From: Candidatus Methanophagales archaeon | GTDB taxonomy: Archaea; Halobacteriota; Syntropharchaeia; Alkanophagales; Methanospirareceae | DNA: 41,169 nucleotides | NCBI GenBank assembly: GCA_025435355.1 | Contig: JANJFQ010000004.1 | Location: 1 to 41,169, forward strand | Direction: 5' to 3' | In this document: positions 16,031-25,837 of the stretch, piece by piece | How the letters are laid out: each line of letters starts with the position of its first letter | How positions within the stretch are numbered: the stretch's first letter is position 1 | Notes under the pieces: model-generated | What the model was told of the DNA's origin: nothing | Seen by the model: only the letters and a program-made list of their open reading frames with translations | Database searches by the model: none | Made by a program: the position numbers and the translations under genes

Positions 16031-16150
16031 TACCGCTGAGAACGCTGAGTTCACAGAGAAAATAAGGGGTTAGGGGTTTAGTTGTCAGGTATTAGTAACC
16101 CTAAAACCTAAACCTACATCCTCTGCGTTCTCCGTGAACTCTGTGGTTAA
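16031..16150. repeat. Pair of inverted 'CTCTGCG/GAACTC' repeats, copies 3 and 4
   Basis: Copy 3 (16031-16060, reverse: TACCGCTGAGAACGCTGAG and on) and copy 4 (16119-16150, forward: CCTCTGCGTTCTCCGTGAAC and on) are inverted. The enclosed ~58 bp also has partly complementary TTAGGGG and CCTAAA tracts. The whole could fold into a long hairpin between the solitary hicB and cas6. Confidence 0.6.
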
Positions 16151-16225
16151 TCTGACAATGTCAAGTTATTATTTGATTGAAGAACATGATAGAGTGGTGG
16201 AAAGGTTAAGAGCAATATGACACCT

Positions 16226-16282
16226 TTTTTTATATATATCTTCTGCTCCTTTTAGTATTGGTAAATTTTTAGGTGATGTACC
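16226..16282 (+). promoter_or_regulatory. cas6 promoter and ribosome-binding site
   Basis: TTTTTATATATATC (TATA box centred about 16232) followed by AGGTGAT (16271-16277) before the ATG at 16283. This indicates that cas6 has its own promoter after being separated from cas3 by the insertion. Confidence 0.6.
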
Positions 16283-16954
16283 ATGAACCTAAAAACGCTA
16301 AAACTAACCTTAAAATCCGACCGCCCCGTAAAAGAAGCCGCCGCGAAGTTAAGAGGCTTCTTCACCACTCGCTTCAACGAATACGCACTTCTTCATCAGC
16401 ATGTCGAGGTGGACAAACTACTCTATAAATATCCACGTATCCAGTATAAGATATTAGAAGGCACAGCGTTCGTGCTGGGCATAGAAGAAGGTGCAGAAGT
16501 TTTAAAAGAAGTTTACGACAAATACGATGAGATACAATTAGGCAAAAACGTATATACCATTGTAGAACGCGGTATAACCCTAAAAGAAGAGGAATTCGGC
16601 ATTTCCACGGAAATAATAAGTTATGAGTTCATCACACCCTGGATAGCGTTGAGTCAGGCTAACTACCAGCGATATTTAGAATCGAAGCGAGAAGACCGAA
16701 GAGAGCTTTTACGGAGGACGCTTATTGGAAATATTCTATCGGCATCGAAAGGGTTGGATTATGTGGTTCTGGAAGAGATAAAGCTGGAAATCGGGAGGTT
16801 GCGACTGAGGAAGTGCGAGCTTAAAGGGACGTCATTTATTGGGTTCTTAGGTAGGTTCATGGTGAATTTTGTTATTCCTGATTCCATGGGGCTTGGGAAG
16901 TCGGTTTCGAGGGGGTTCGGGACTGTGAGGAGGGTGATTGATAGAGCAAGTTAA
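16283..16954 (+). CDS. cas6: CRISPR RNA endoribonuclease Cas6
   Basis: A 223-residue RAMP protein that cleaves the array transcript within each repeat, leaving the repeat-derived 5' handle. Candidate catalytic histidines are at 38/40 (LLHQHVE). The family glycine-rich loop is at the C terminus: MGLGKSVSRGFGTVRRV. The preceding ~80 bp of coding DNA is homologous to the relic at 15658. The gene ends 117 bp before the first repeat, so Cas6 and its substrate array are adjacent and co-oriented. Confidence 0.94.
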   Translation: MNLKTLKLTLKSDRPVKEAAAKLRGFFTTRFNEYALLHQHVEVDKLLYKYPRIQYKILEGTAFVLGIEEGAEVLKEVYDKYDEIQLGKNVYTIVERGITLKEEEFGISTEIISYEFITPWIALSQANYQRYLESKREDRRELLRRTLIGNILSASKGLDYVVLEEIKLEIGRLRLRKCELKGTSFIGFLGRFMVNFVIPDSMGLGKSVSRGFGTVRRVIDRAS

Positions 16955-17071
16955 ATAATCTGCTAAGCATGTATTTATATAGCGATGAATAAAAAATATA
17001 TGTGAAAACATGATGGGAAAAAGGAGCAAGGAGATAAGAGAAAAAGGGGTGAAGAAGGGAAAATTGCCGCA
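16955..17071 (+). promoter_or_regulatory. CRISPR leader
   Basis: AT-rich, then purine-rich non-coding DNA between cas6 and the first repeat. TATA-like GTATTTATATAGC lies near 16970-16982 and AAAAAATATATG further down. The repeats end in ATTGAAAC at their right-hand end, the usual 3' end of type I repeats relative to the leader, so this is the leader side and new spacers enter here. Confidence 0.75.
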
Positions 17072-20000
17072 GTCGCAGAGGCTAATCCAATAAAACAAGG
17101 ATTGAAACTAGAATTCGCAACAAGGTTTCATCAACAGATAAATGGGTCGCAGAGGCTAATCCAATAAAACAAGGATTGAAACAGGAAAAAAAGGAGGTAA
17201 AAAAATGGGTGAAGAAAAGTCGCAGAGGCTAATCCAATAAAACAAGGATTGAAACATTCTACCTTGAATGCCTTTAGTTAAGGTAATTGTCTGTCGCAGA
17301 GGCTAATCCAATAAAACAAGGATTGAAACTCGCATCAACATACAGTGGCGTTACAATTACTACTTCGTCGCAGAGGCTAATCCAATAAAACAAGGATTGA
17401 AACATGGTTGAGTTGGCGTTATAAACGGCGAGTATTTCCGTCGCAGAGGCTAATCCAATAAAACAAGGATTGAAACCCTATGATTTTACCCCATAACCAG
17501 ATTATCGCATTAGTCGCAGAGGCTAATCCAATAAAACAAGGATTGAAACACCATGTCCTACAAAGAAACTAACCAAAGAAGATGTGTCGCAGAGGCTAAT
17601 CCAATAAAACAAGGATTGAAACTTTCGTGAATCCACAGATAGAGCGTGAAGTGTCGCGTCGCAGAGGCTAATCCAATAAAACAAGGATTGAAACACCATT
17701 GTTGTTTCCGTATAAATGGCTGTTTTAAATAGTCGCAGAGGCTAATCCAATAAAACAAGGATTGAAACATCATATCCAACCACCCCGTCTGGCTCGAAGC
17801 CATTGTCGCAGAGGCTAATCCAATAAAACAAGGATTGAAACCGACAAAGCAGGATTCTCAATCTCAGGAACGAAGCGTCGCAGAGGCTAATCCAATAAAA
17901 CAAGGATTGAAACTTAGGTCCTATCGGTGCTGTAATATACGCAATCAAAGTCGCAGAGGCTAATCCAATAAAACAAGGATTGAAACAATAGCTCCATCGC
18001 TTTCTCTTCTCGCTGTACTACTGTGTCGCAGAGGCTAATCCAATAAAACAAGGATTGAAACATAACAGGTGAGAGTGTAGTAAAAGCATTAGCAAAAGGT
18101 CGCAGAGGCTAATCCAATAAAACAAGGATTGAAACAATCCATGCATAACCAAAAACTATTATCGCCAGCTCGTCGCAGAGGCTAATCCAATAAAACAAGG
18201 ATTGAAACGCCATATTTCTGCTTTCCATGTCGTCATTGCTCAGTGTCGCAGAGGCTAATCCAATAAAACAAGGATTGAAACCAGGAGAAACGAACAAGTA
18301 TAGCAAAAGCAATGCGAGAGTCGCAGAGGCTAATCCAATAAAACAAGGATTGAAACTATACTTTCACTCCTTATATATAATTAAGATCAATAAGTCGCAG
18401 AGGCTAATCCAATAAAACAAGGATTGAAACATAATCAATGTATTCGCAGTATCCATAAGTCTTCTATTGTCGCAGAGGCTAATCCAATAAAACAAGGATT
18501 GAAACGCAAAGCCTTACAACTATGTAATTTACGACGGCTTCGTCGCAGAGGCTAATCCAATAAAACAAGGATTGAAACACGAAGCTGCCACCAGCTATTT
18601 TCTGAGCAAATTTAGTCGCAGAGGCTAATCCAATAAAACAAGGATTGAAACCCACTCTTCGCAGATATTCAAGAGGCATTACAATAGTCGCAGAGGCTAA
18701 TCCAATAAAACAAGGATTGAAACTCTTCAGGCTCGGTCAGTATAGCAGCAAATATTTCGTCGCAGAGGCTAATCCAATAAAACAAGGATTGAAACAAAGG
18801 AGTATTCGCTGGAACAGTAGAAAAAGTAAAGGGTCGCAGAGGCTAATCCAATAAAACAAGGATTGAAACTGCATGAATGTAAAATACCAATGAAGCTAAC
18901 GATAGGTCGCAGAGGCTAATCCAATAAAACAAGGATTGAAACTCTCGAATGCTATTGTAGGATTAGACGTTTCTGTTCCGTCGCAGAGGCTAATCCAATA
19001 AAACAAGGATTGAAACAATAGACAAGAAAGAAACATCTATTACATCAGTCATCGTCGCAGAGGCTAATCCAATAAAACAAGGATTGAAACAAATGATGGG
19101 CTCACTTGGAACGATAGCATACGATATGTCGCAGAGGCTAATCCAATAAAACAAGGATTGAAACGATAGGTGACGTTACTCGACTGCCTTTGAGATTGCG
19201 TCGCAGAGGCTAATCCAATAAAACAAGGATTGAAACGAACCGGCACATCGAAATGCGATGTACTTCCTTTTTTGTCGCAGAGGCTAATCCAATAAAACAA
19301 GGATTGAAACCCATATCTCCGCTTTCCAGGTCGTCATTGGTCACTTGTCGCAGAGGCTAATCCAATAAAACAAGGATTGAAACAATCAGAATTAAAGAGG
19401 GGTGTCGAACTTTTAAATGTCGCAGAGGCTAATCCAATAAAACAAGGATTGAAACCCGTTCGACGTGCCGTCTTTCTTATGGAAGCCCAGGTCGCAGAGG
19501 CTAATCCAATAAAACAAGGATTGAAACCATCCCAAAATTTATTGTGTTTTTCATACATCACAAAGTCGCAGAGGCTAATCCAATAAAACAAGGATTGAAA
19601 CACAGAGATGAAGCGAGCGAAAGCAGAGCTTGAAAACGTCGCAGAGGCTAATCCAATAAAACAAGGATTGAAACAAAGCTTGGGAAGAGCATCAATATAG
19701 GATATGGTCAGTCGCAGAGGCTAATCCAATAAAACAAGGATTGAAACAAATCGCTTCGCTCTATCTTAGCTACGATAGAAATAAGTCGCAGAGGCTAATC
19801 CAATAAAACAAGGATTGAAACAATGCGGATATGTCTTCCCGGTCAAGTCATGCCGCAGGTCGCAGAGGCTAATCCAATAAAACAAGGATTGAAACACCTG
19901 GGATGGCGCACGTATCTGGAGCTGTGATGATTGTCGCAGAGGCTAATCCAATAAAACAAGGATTGAAACACCACTCCCATTTACTCAACATTTTATTTAT

Positions 20001-23000
20001 TCCTCGTCGCAGAGGCTAATCCAATAAAACAAGGATTGAAACATGTCCTTGGTATTTGTTTATTTAACCCATGAGAAGTCGCAGAGGCTAATCCAATAAA
20101 ACAAGGATTGAAACTATACTCATATTCTCAATATATTATTGAGGTGATGGTCGCAGAGGCTAATCCAATAAAACAAGGATTGAAACAGTGCTTATGATGT
20201 AATAAAAAATATTAGATATATTAGTCGCAGAGGCTAATCCAATAAAACAAGGATTGAAACCATGGAATACGCAAATGCAGCAGGCGAATCGGACTGGGTC
20301 GCAGAGGCTAATCCAATAAAACAAGGATTGAAACTTTATTCTCTACTCTCAAAACGAGTACCCTCACGAGTCGCAGAGGCTAATCCAATAAAACAAGGAT
20401 TGAAACTCAGTGTACAAACCGGCAACTGGGACGATGGCGCAAGTCGCAGAGGCTAATCCAATAAAACAAGGATTGAAACTCGTTTCCGTATCTCTATTAT
20501 ATGAGCTTTATTAAAGTCGCAGAGGCTAATCCAATAAAACAAGGATTGAAACTCCAGTTTCGCAATTTTACCCATTCCCGCATCACTGAGTCGCAGAGGC
20601 TAATCCAATAAAACAAGGATTGAAACCCGTTACAGCGAGCGTTTGTGTCCAGTCTGTATTAGTCGCAGAGGCTAATCCAATAAAACAAGGATTGAAACAA
20701 TGAGGAAGAAGGCAATGAAAGCGATAGCCGAAATAGGTCGCAGAGGCTAATCCAATAAAACAAGGATTGAAACTTTCTGATTTGGCTCGCACGACACCTA
20801 TGTTTTTCATGTCGCAGAGGCTAATCCAATAAAACAAGGATTGAAACTTTTACTCATTGGACTCATCACCTGTTTTTCTCTGGTCGCAGAGGCTAATCCA
20901 ATAAAACAAGGATTGAAACAATACCCATATTGTAATATATTATTAGTAGTGCTATAGGTCGCAGAGGCTAATCCAATAAAACAAGGATTGAAACCCAAAA
21001 GCCGATGTCATTCTTGGCAGCACGCCATGCGGTCGCAGAGGCTAATCCAATAAAACAAGGATTGAAACGATATACAAAAAAGGTAAGCGAATCCCAAAAA
21101 AGCGTCGCAGAGGCTAATCCAATAAAACAAGGATTGAAACTTAAAGTAAAGGTTTTTATTCTCTCTGTTATTTTCATGTCGCAGAGGCTAATCCAATAAA
21201 ACAAGGATTGAAACTTATCAAACTAATCCTCAAAACTGTTTCAAAAAAATTGTCGCAGAGGCTAATCCAATAAAACAAGGATTGAAACACTGTGCATGCT
21301 CCGCTTCCGCATCAGTTTTTGGCATGTCGCAGAGGCTAATCCAATAAAACAAGGATTGAAACCTTCAAAAACAAAAGAATCTATTATTCACAGAAAAATG
21401 TCGCAGAGGCTAATCCAATAAAACAAGGATTGAAACTAGCAATATAGGCACTTTAACAAGCATGGCGTTTCCGGTCGCAGAGGCTAATCCAATAAAACAA
21501 GGATTGAAACGAACACCCAGATCCGGCATAGGTATAGGTATAGGTATGTCGCAGAGGCTAATCCAATAAAACAAGGATTGAAACACACGAGTACATTATG
21601 CTGCGGGTGGAACATCCCGGGTCGCAGAGGCTAATCCAATAAAACAAGGATTGAAACTACTGCGCCGGTAAATCCTGTAAATCAATCGCAATTTGTCGCA
21701 GAGGCTAATCCAATAAAACAAGGATTGAAACGAAGTAAATCAAGTATAAGACAGGGAATAGCTCAAAAGTCGCAGAGGCTAATCCAATAAAACAAGGATT
21801 GAAACTTGTGGGATAAACGGCGGACCGAGAATGAGCTCGTTAGTCGCAGAGGCTAATCCAATAAAACAAGGATTGAAACTAGCCTTCTAATTCTTCTTTA
21901 CTTACCATTTTTACCGTCGCAGAGGCTAATCCAATAAAACAAGGATTGAAACGTATTTGCAGCGTCTGCGAACTCCTGTGTAATACCTTGTCGCAGAGGC
22001 TAATCCAATAAAACAAGGATTGAAACAATAGACTAAGCGAGACAAAGAGTGTATATGATGAAAGTCGCAGAGGCTAATCCAATAAAACAAGGATTGAAAC
22101 TTAAACCAAAGAAAACATACCAGTTTTCTCTACAACTGTCGCAGAGGCTAATCCAATAAAACAAGGATTGAAACAATAGAGCTGTCCCAGCGAATATTTG
22201 TAATCTTTCAGTCGCAGAGGCTAATCCAATAAAACAAGGATTGAAACCAAAACCAAAAGCAAGCATAGGGGGCGTATTGTGGTTGTCGCAGAGGCTAATC
22301 CAATAAAACAAGGATTGAAACAATGAGGCAGTGATAGATAATTTAGCGGCACTGGAAGTCGCAGAGGCTAATCCAATAAAACAAGGATTGAAACATATGG
22401 AGTGGCTTCGAGCACGGGCAGGTGGTTGGATAGTCGCAGAGGCTAATCCAATAAAACAAGGATTGAAACACCACCTTTTCCGCGATCCACGGTATAATAT
22501 CTTTTTGTCGCAGAGGCTAATCCAATAAAACAAGGATTGAAACCCGAATTGTGTGTTCGATGTCACAACAAATACCACAGTCGCAGAGGCTAATCCAATA
22601 AAACAAGGATTGAAACTTGATTGCGTATAAGGTGTATTTGTAGCATCCAAGGTGTCGCAGAGGCTAATCCAATAAAACAAGGATTGAAACTTTACCATTT
22701 GGCTTCGCGTACTTTTTTTGGTCTCCAGTCGCAGAGGCTAATCCAATAAAACAAGGATTGAAACTTAGAGAAGGTGCAATAAAAGACGTCTCGCCAAACT
22801 AGTCGCAGAGGCTAATCCAATAAAACAAGGATTGAAACAAATAAAGATAATCTACAAGACTTGTTCCACCCGTTGTCGCAGAGGCTAATCCAATAAAACA
22901 AGGATTGAAACACTCGAAGGTCGTATAATATTGGAATGATATTACTGTCGCAGAGGCTAATCCAATAAAACAAGGATTGAAACAATATCTGATCTGTTAC

Positions 23001-23942
23001 AGCTGTCCCCAAGTCAAGATGTCGCAGAGGCTAATCCAATAAAACAAGGATTGAAACTTTCAAAACCGGGAGGAGAGTATAATGGGAAGACAAGTCGCAG
23101 AGGCTAATCCAATAAAACAAGGATTGAAACTCCGTTTCAGCGTTCCTGTCACATCTACCTTCCCTGGGTCGCAGAGGCTAATCCAATAAAACAAGGATTG
23201 AAACGTTTCAGTTCTTTTATGTGCTCATATCGTTTCTCATGTCGCAGAGGCTAATCCAATAAAACAAGGATTGAAACCTATCATGACGCTAAAAACAGTC
23301 GCTCAGATAGCATAGTCGCAGAGGCTAATCCAATAAAACAAGGATTGAAACCCCAGTGTATCTTCATCAGACGATTATAGATATGCCGTGTCGCAGAGGC
23401 TAATCCAATAAAACAAGGATTGAAACAGGCTTGGACGAAGCGTGACAATAAAATAATATTGAAGGTCGCAGAGGCTAATCCAATAAAACAAGGATTGAAA
23501 CTTTTGTCCGTTGGCTCACCACGCTCATCGAGTTTGCGTCGCAGAGGCTAATCCAATAAAACAAGGATTGAAACCCATTACCATCCTCTGTGATTGAGGT
23601 AATTGCGAATGTCGCAGAGGCTAATCCAATAAAACAAGGATTGAAACCTGATTTTATAGTGACCTCCATTTCCGATGTCTTCGGTCGCAGAGGCTAATCC
23701 AATAAAACAAGGATTGAAACATCCATATGACTTAACGTTCACGGGTCTATTTTCTGAAGTCGCAGAGGCTAATCCAATAAAACAAGGATTGAAACTCGGT
23801 GTAAACCACATGGTAAGATATATGAGCCAGGTCGCAGAGGCTAATCCAATAAAACAAGGATTGAAACAAAAATATGGCATCTAATGTGAAGAGCAAGTAT
23901 AACGAGTCGCAGAGGCTAATCCAATAAAACAAGGATTGAAAC
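17072..23942 (+). CRISPR. CRISPR array, 94 repeats of 37 bp and 93 spacers
   Basis: The 37-bp repeat begins GTCGCAGAGGCTAATCC and ends AACAAGGATTGAAAC. I counted 94 repeat starts by eye, from 17072 to 23906, at intervals of 72-75 bp, giving spacers of 35-38 bp. I saw no degenerate repeat, not even the last one. The repeat ending GGATTGAAAC is typical of type I-B. The spacers are unique, except for one pair: the spacer at 18209-18244 and that at 19311-19346 match at 30 of 35 aligned positions. All ORFs predicted inside the array are translations of the repeat. Confidence 0.98.
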
Positions 23943-23945
23943 AAC

Positions 23946-23966
23946 AAACCTTTTAGAAAAAGGTTT
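23946..23966 (+). terminator. Hairpin just after the last CRISPR repeat
   Basis: AAACCTTT (23946-23953) and AAAGGTTT (23959-23966) form an 8-bp stem with a 5-nt loop, starting 4 bp after the array. It resembles the dispersed hairpin repeats nearby and could end or protect the pre-crRNA transcript. Hairpin termination is not general in archaea, so the role is inferred. Confidence 0.4.
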
Positions 23967-24003
23967 AATCCAAAAAATAGGCGTGGAAAAGGGAAAAGTA
24001 GTT

Positions 24004-24037
24004 CTTTTGGTAAAGCTTTTCTTTTAGAAAAAGGTTT
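24004..24037. repeat. Dispersed hairpin repeat, copy 2
   Basis: CTTTTGGTAAAG, then a CTTTTCTTTTAGAAAAAG hairpin, then GTTT. Part of the adjacent CTTTTAGAAAAAGGTTTgATCC sequence also occurs at 23950-23972. It lies in the 210-bp gap between array and tiaS, which has no gene. Confidence 0.6.
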
Positions 24038-24114
24038 GATCCAAAAATAGGTTTCCTTGGCGAGAAACGTTTACTAAAACTGTTTGAGTGGTTTTTGCGA
24101 AGCAAAAATAATAC

Positions 24115-24152
24115 TTTCTTGGTAAAGCTTCTTTCTTTAGAAAGAAGGTTTA
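24115..24152. repeat. Dispersed hairpin repeat, copy 3
   Basis: TTTCTTGGTAAAGC, then a TTCTTTCTTTAGAAAGAA hairpin, then GGTTTA. It ends exactly at the tiaS stop codon and could act at the 3' end of that transcript. Confidence 0.6.
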
Positions 24153-25499
24153 TCATCTGCCCGGATGAATTTTTCTATTCGCTCCTTCCATACGCATACG
24201 GACCAAAGGTTTCGATATATGCCTTCTTGCAACCGGTGGGACTTCATATAAGCCTTCTTCTACACCGCTATCTACAATTACGCTATCCTTATCCGCACGA
24301 TGAGTCCCGCAGCGTTTACACCGGTAGCCCTGCAACCGTCCCGCAGATTCCATAGTCCGCCCGCACTTATCACATCTTGGATTCCTCTCCTCTACGAGAT
24401 TCAATTTCCTTAGCTCTATCTTCTCGAGGTTTAATGTTTTCTTCTTCAGTGACCCGAACACCGTAATCTCATCACCAACTCGCAGTTTCCTTATAATATC
24501 ACGGAATCCCTTCGTCGGTTCATACGCAATGCACTCGATACTTCTTTCCTCTGTCTTCCCGGATAGTAAGATAGAGAATACCACATGCCCTCCTTCTATC
24601 GTCCGCGGATTTGAACCAACCACGCCGTCCAGGACATATGAGTGGTAGTCTTGCAGCTTTTCCTTTGCTTCTTCACACTTTATCAAATGAAAATCCGTGC
24701 CTTGATTTGTGATGAATAACTTTTCTCGCTCCACAGGTTCTGCATGCATGTGTTCGTAAGCTTTGTATATAGCATCTACGCTGTCGCCTCTTATCCCAAA
24801 AAGGACTGGACATGGAGAATGAGGAGCAAAAACCAGTTTATTATTCGCCACATCTACCGTATCCCAGGTTAAAGGATACGTAGCCGCATCTGATTTCCTC
24901 ACACTCGCTTCGTCTATAACTCTTAACGTCCCCCATCTTTCCTTTCGCCGGTATGCCATCAACTCGTAAGTGAAGTCGTAATAATTGGGCTTGGTTTTTT
25001 GTAACACTAAAAACGAAGCAGCAGCTAAAGCGCCTATTAGCCCTCGCTTATTCTTCAACGCGAAGTAATCGAGGTGCAAATTGGAAATAATTTCATAAGC
25101 ATTTTTTATCTTCATCACTTCTCTCACTGCGTTTTCGTAAAAGTTCTTTAACATGCCATCGTTTTCTTTTCCTCTAATCCTATCTAAAGCGTGATCATCA
25201 ATAAAAACAACACCAGGGTTTGTTCCTTCTTCTCTTAATTCCGATAGCTCACTTACCCGCGCTTTGACAACTTCTTTCACTTCTCTCTCCTTACGCTCCT
25301 TTTCCACGCTTAGTTCTATCTCAAAAGATACTGCTCCGTTGCCTCTTGTTTTAAAGGGTATGCAGGGATTAAGTCTTACTAATCTCGGAGTCGATATGTT
25401 CCCATACCCATGTTTCTTTAGCTCATCAACTAAAACTGCACATAAATATGTGGTGCACATTCCTTTTCGCGAATCTGTATCGTCTATTCCGATGATCAT
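24153..25499 (-). CDS. tiaS: tRNA(Ile2) 2-agmatinylcytidine synthetase TiaS
   Basis: A 448-residue protein. TiaS attaches agmatine to C34 of tRNA-Ile2 with ATP, so that the anticodon reads AUA; it is archaeal and essential. The N terminus MIIGIDDTDSRKGMCTTYL is the family signature, followed by RLVRLNPCIPFKTRGNGAV, CPVLFGIRGD, FITNQGTDFHLI, an OB-fold region (about 320-375) and a C-terminal zinc ribbon CDKCG...CKRCG. All parts are present. Copies of the hairpin repeat flank both ends. Confidence 0.96.
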   Translation of the reverse strand: MIIGIDDTDSRKGMCTTYLCAVLVDELKKHGYGNISTPRLVRLNPCIPFKTRGNGAVSFEIELSVEKERKEREVKEVVKARVSELSELREEGTNPGVVFIDDHALDRIRGKENDGMLKNFYENAVREVMKIKNAYEIISNLHLDYFALKNKRGLIGALAAASFLVLQKTKPNYYDFTYELMAYRRKERWGTLRVIDEASVRKSDAATYPLTWDTVDVANNKLVFAPHSPCPVLFGIRGDSVDAIYKAYEHMHAEPVEREKLFITNQGTDFHLIKCEEAKEKLQDYHSYVLDGVVGSNPRTIEGGHVVFSILLSGKTEERSIECIAYEPTKGFRDIIRKLRVGDEITVFGSLKKKTLNLEKIELRKLNLVEERNPRCDKCGRTMESAGRLQGYRCKRCGTHRADKDSVIVDSGVEEGLYEVPPVARRHISKPLVRMRMEGANRKIHPGR

Positions 25500-25533
25500 A
25501 AACCTTTCTTTATAAAAGAAAGCTTTACCAAAG
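25500..25533. repeat. Dispersed hairpin repeat, copy 4
   Basis: AAACC, then the hairpin TTTCTTTATAAAAGAAAG, then CTTTACCAAAG, in the same orientation as copy 1 and inverted relative to copies 2 and 3. It begins directly at the tiaS start codon, so tiaS is bracketed by inverted copies. Confidence 0.6.
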
Positions 25534-25837
25534 AAATTTATTCTTTATCTCTCAAAGAGTTTTAAGCAAAAGATACTTTTTTATCTTCTTCCTTCTCCCC
25601 CTTTTCCCTGTTCCGTACGGAAAATCACCATCTGATGTTAAAACCGGAAATGAATTATGTCCGAGGTTTTCACGATTGAAACAATTGATGATCATTTTTT
25701 TAGTAACAACCTATTTAGTCTCTTACATGAAGATAAGATAAAGATGGAAAGGAAAAGGAAGTTAAACACATAAAATCTGTAACAGTGCCCCGTACGTGGT
25801 GAATATCAGAGGGGGTAAAAAGGAGGTAAGGATAAAA
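25534..25837. other. Upstream region of the toxin-like gene
   Basis: A 304-bp gap. It holds a perfect 12-bp palindrome, TTCCGTACGGAA (25611-25622), and a second GTACG motif near 25791-25796. A 38-codon ORF (ATG 25657 to TAA 25771; MSEVFTIETIDDHFFSNNLF and on) is possible but matches nothing I know. A strong Shine-Dalgarno GGAGGT (25822-25827) serves the ATG at 25838. Confidence 0.5.

Noticed and set aside
16158-16220. 20-codon ORF (MSSYYLIEEHDRVVERLRAI) upstream of cas6
   Set aside because: Too short, with no family match or clear ribosome-binding site; probably a remnant or chance ORF between repeat and promoter.
17558-23947. Many ORFs inside the array with repeated peptide motifs such as FNPCFIGLASAT or VAEANPIKQGLK
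   Set aside because: They are translations of the CRISPR repeat in different frames, joined by spacer codons, and have no initiation signals.
25657-25773. 38-codon ORF before the toxin-like gene
   Set aside because: No recognised homology and no clear ribosome-binding site; left as part of the upstream region.
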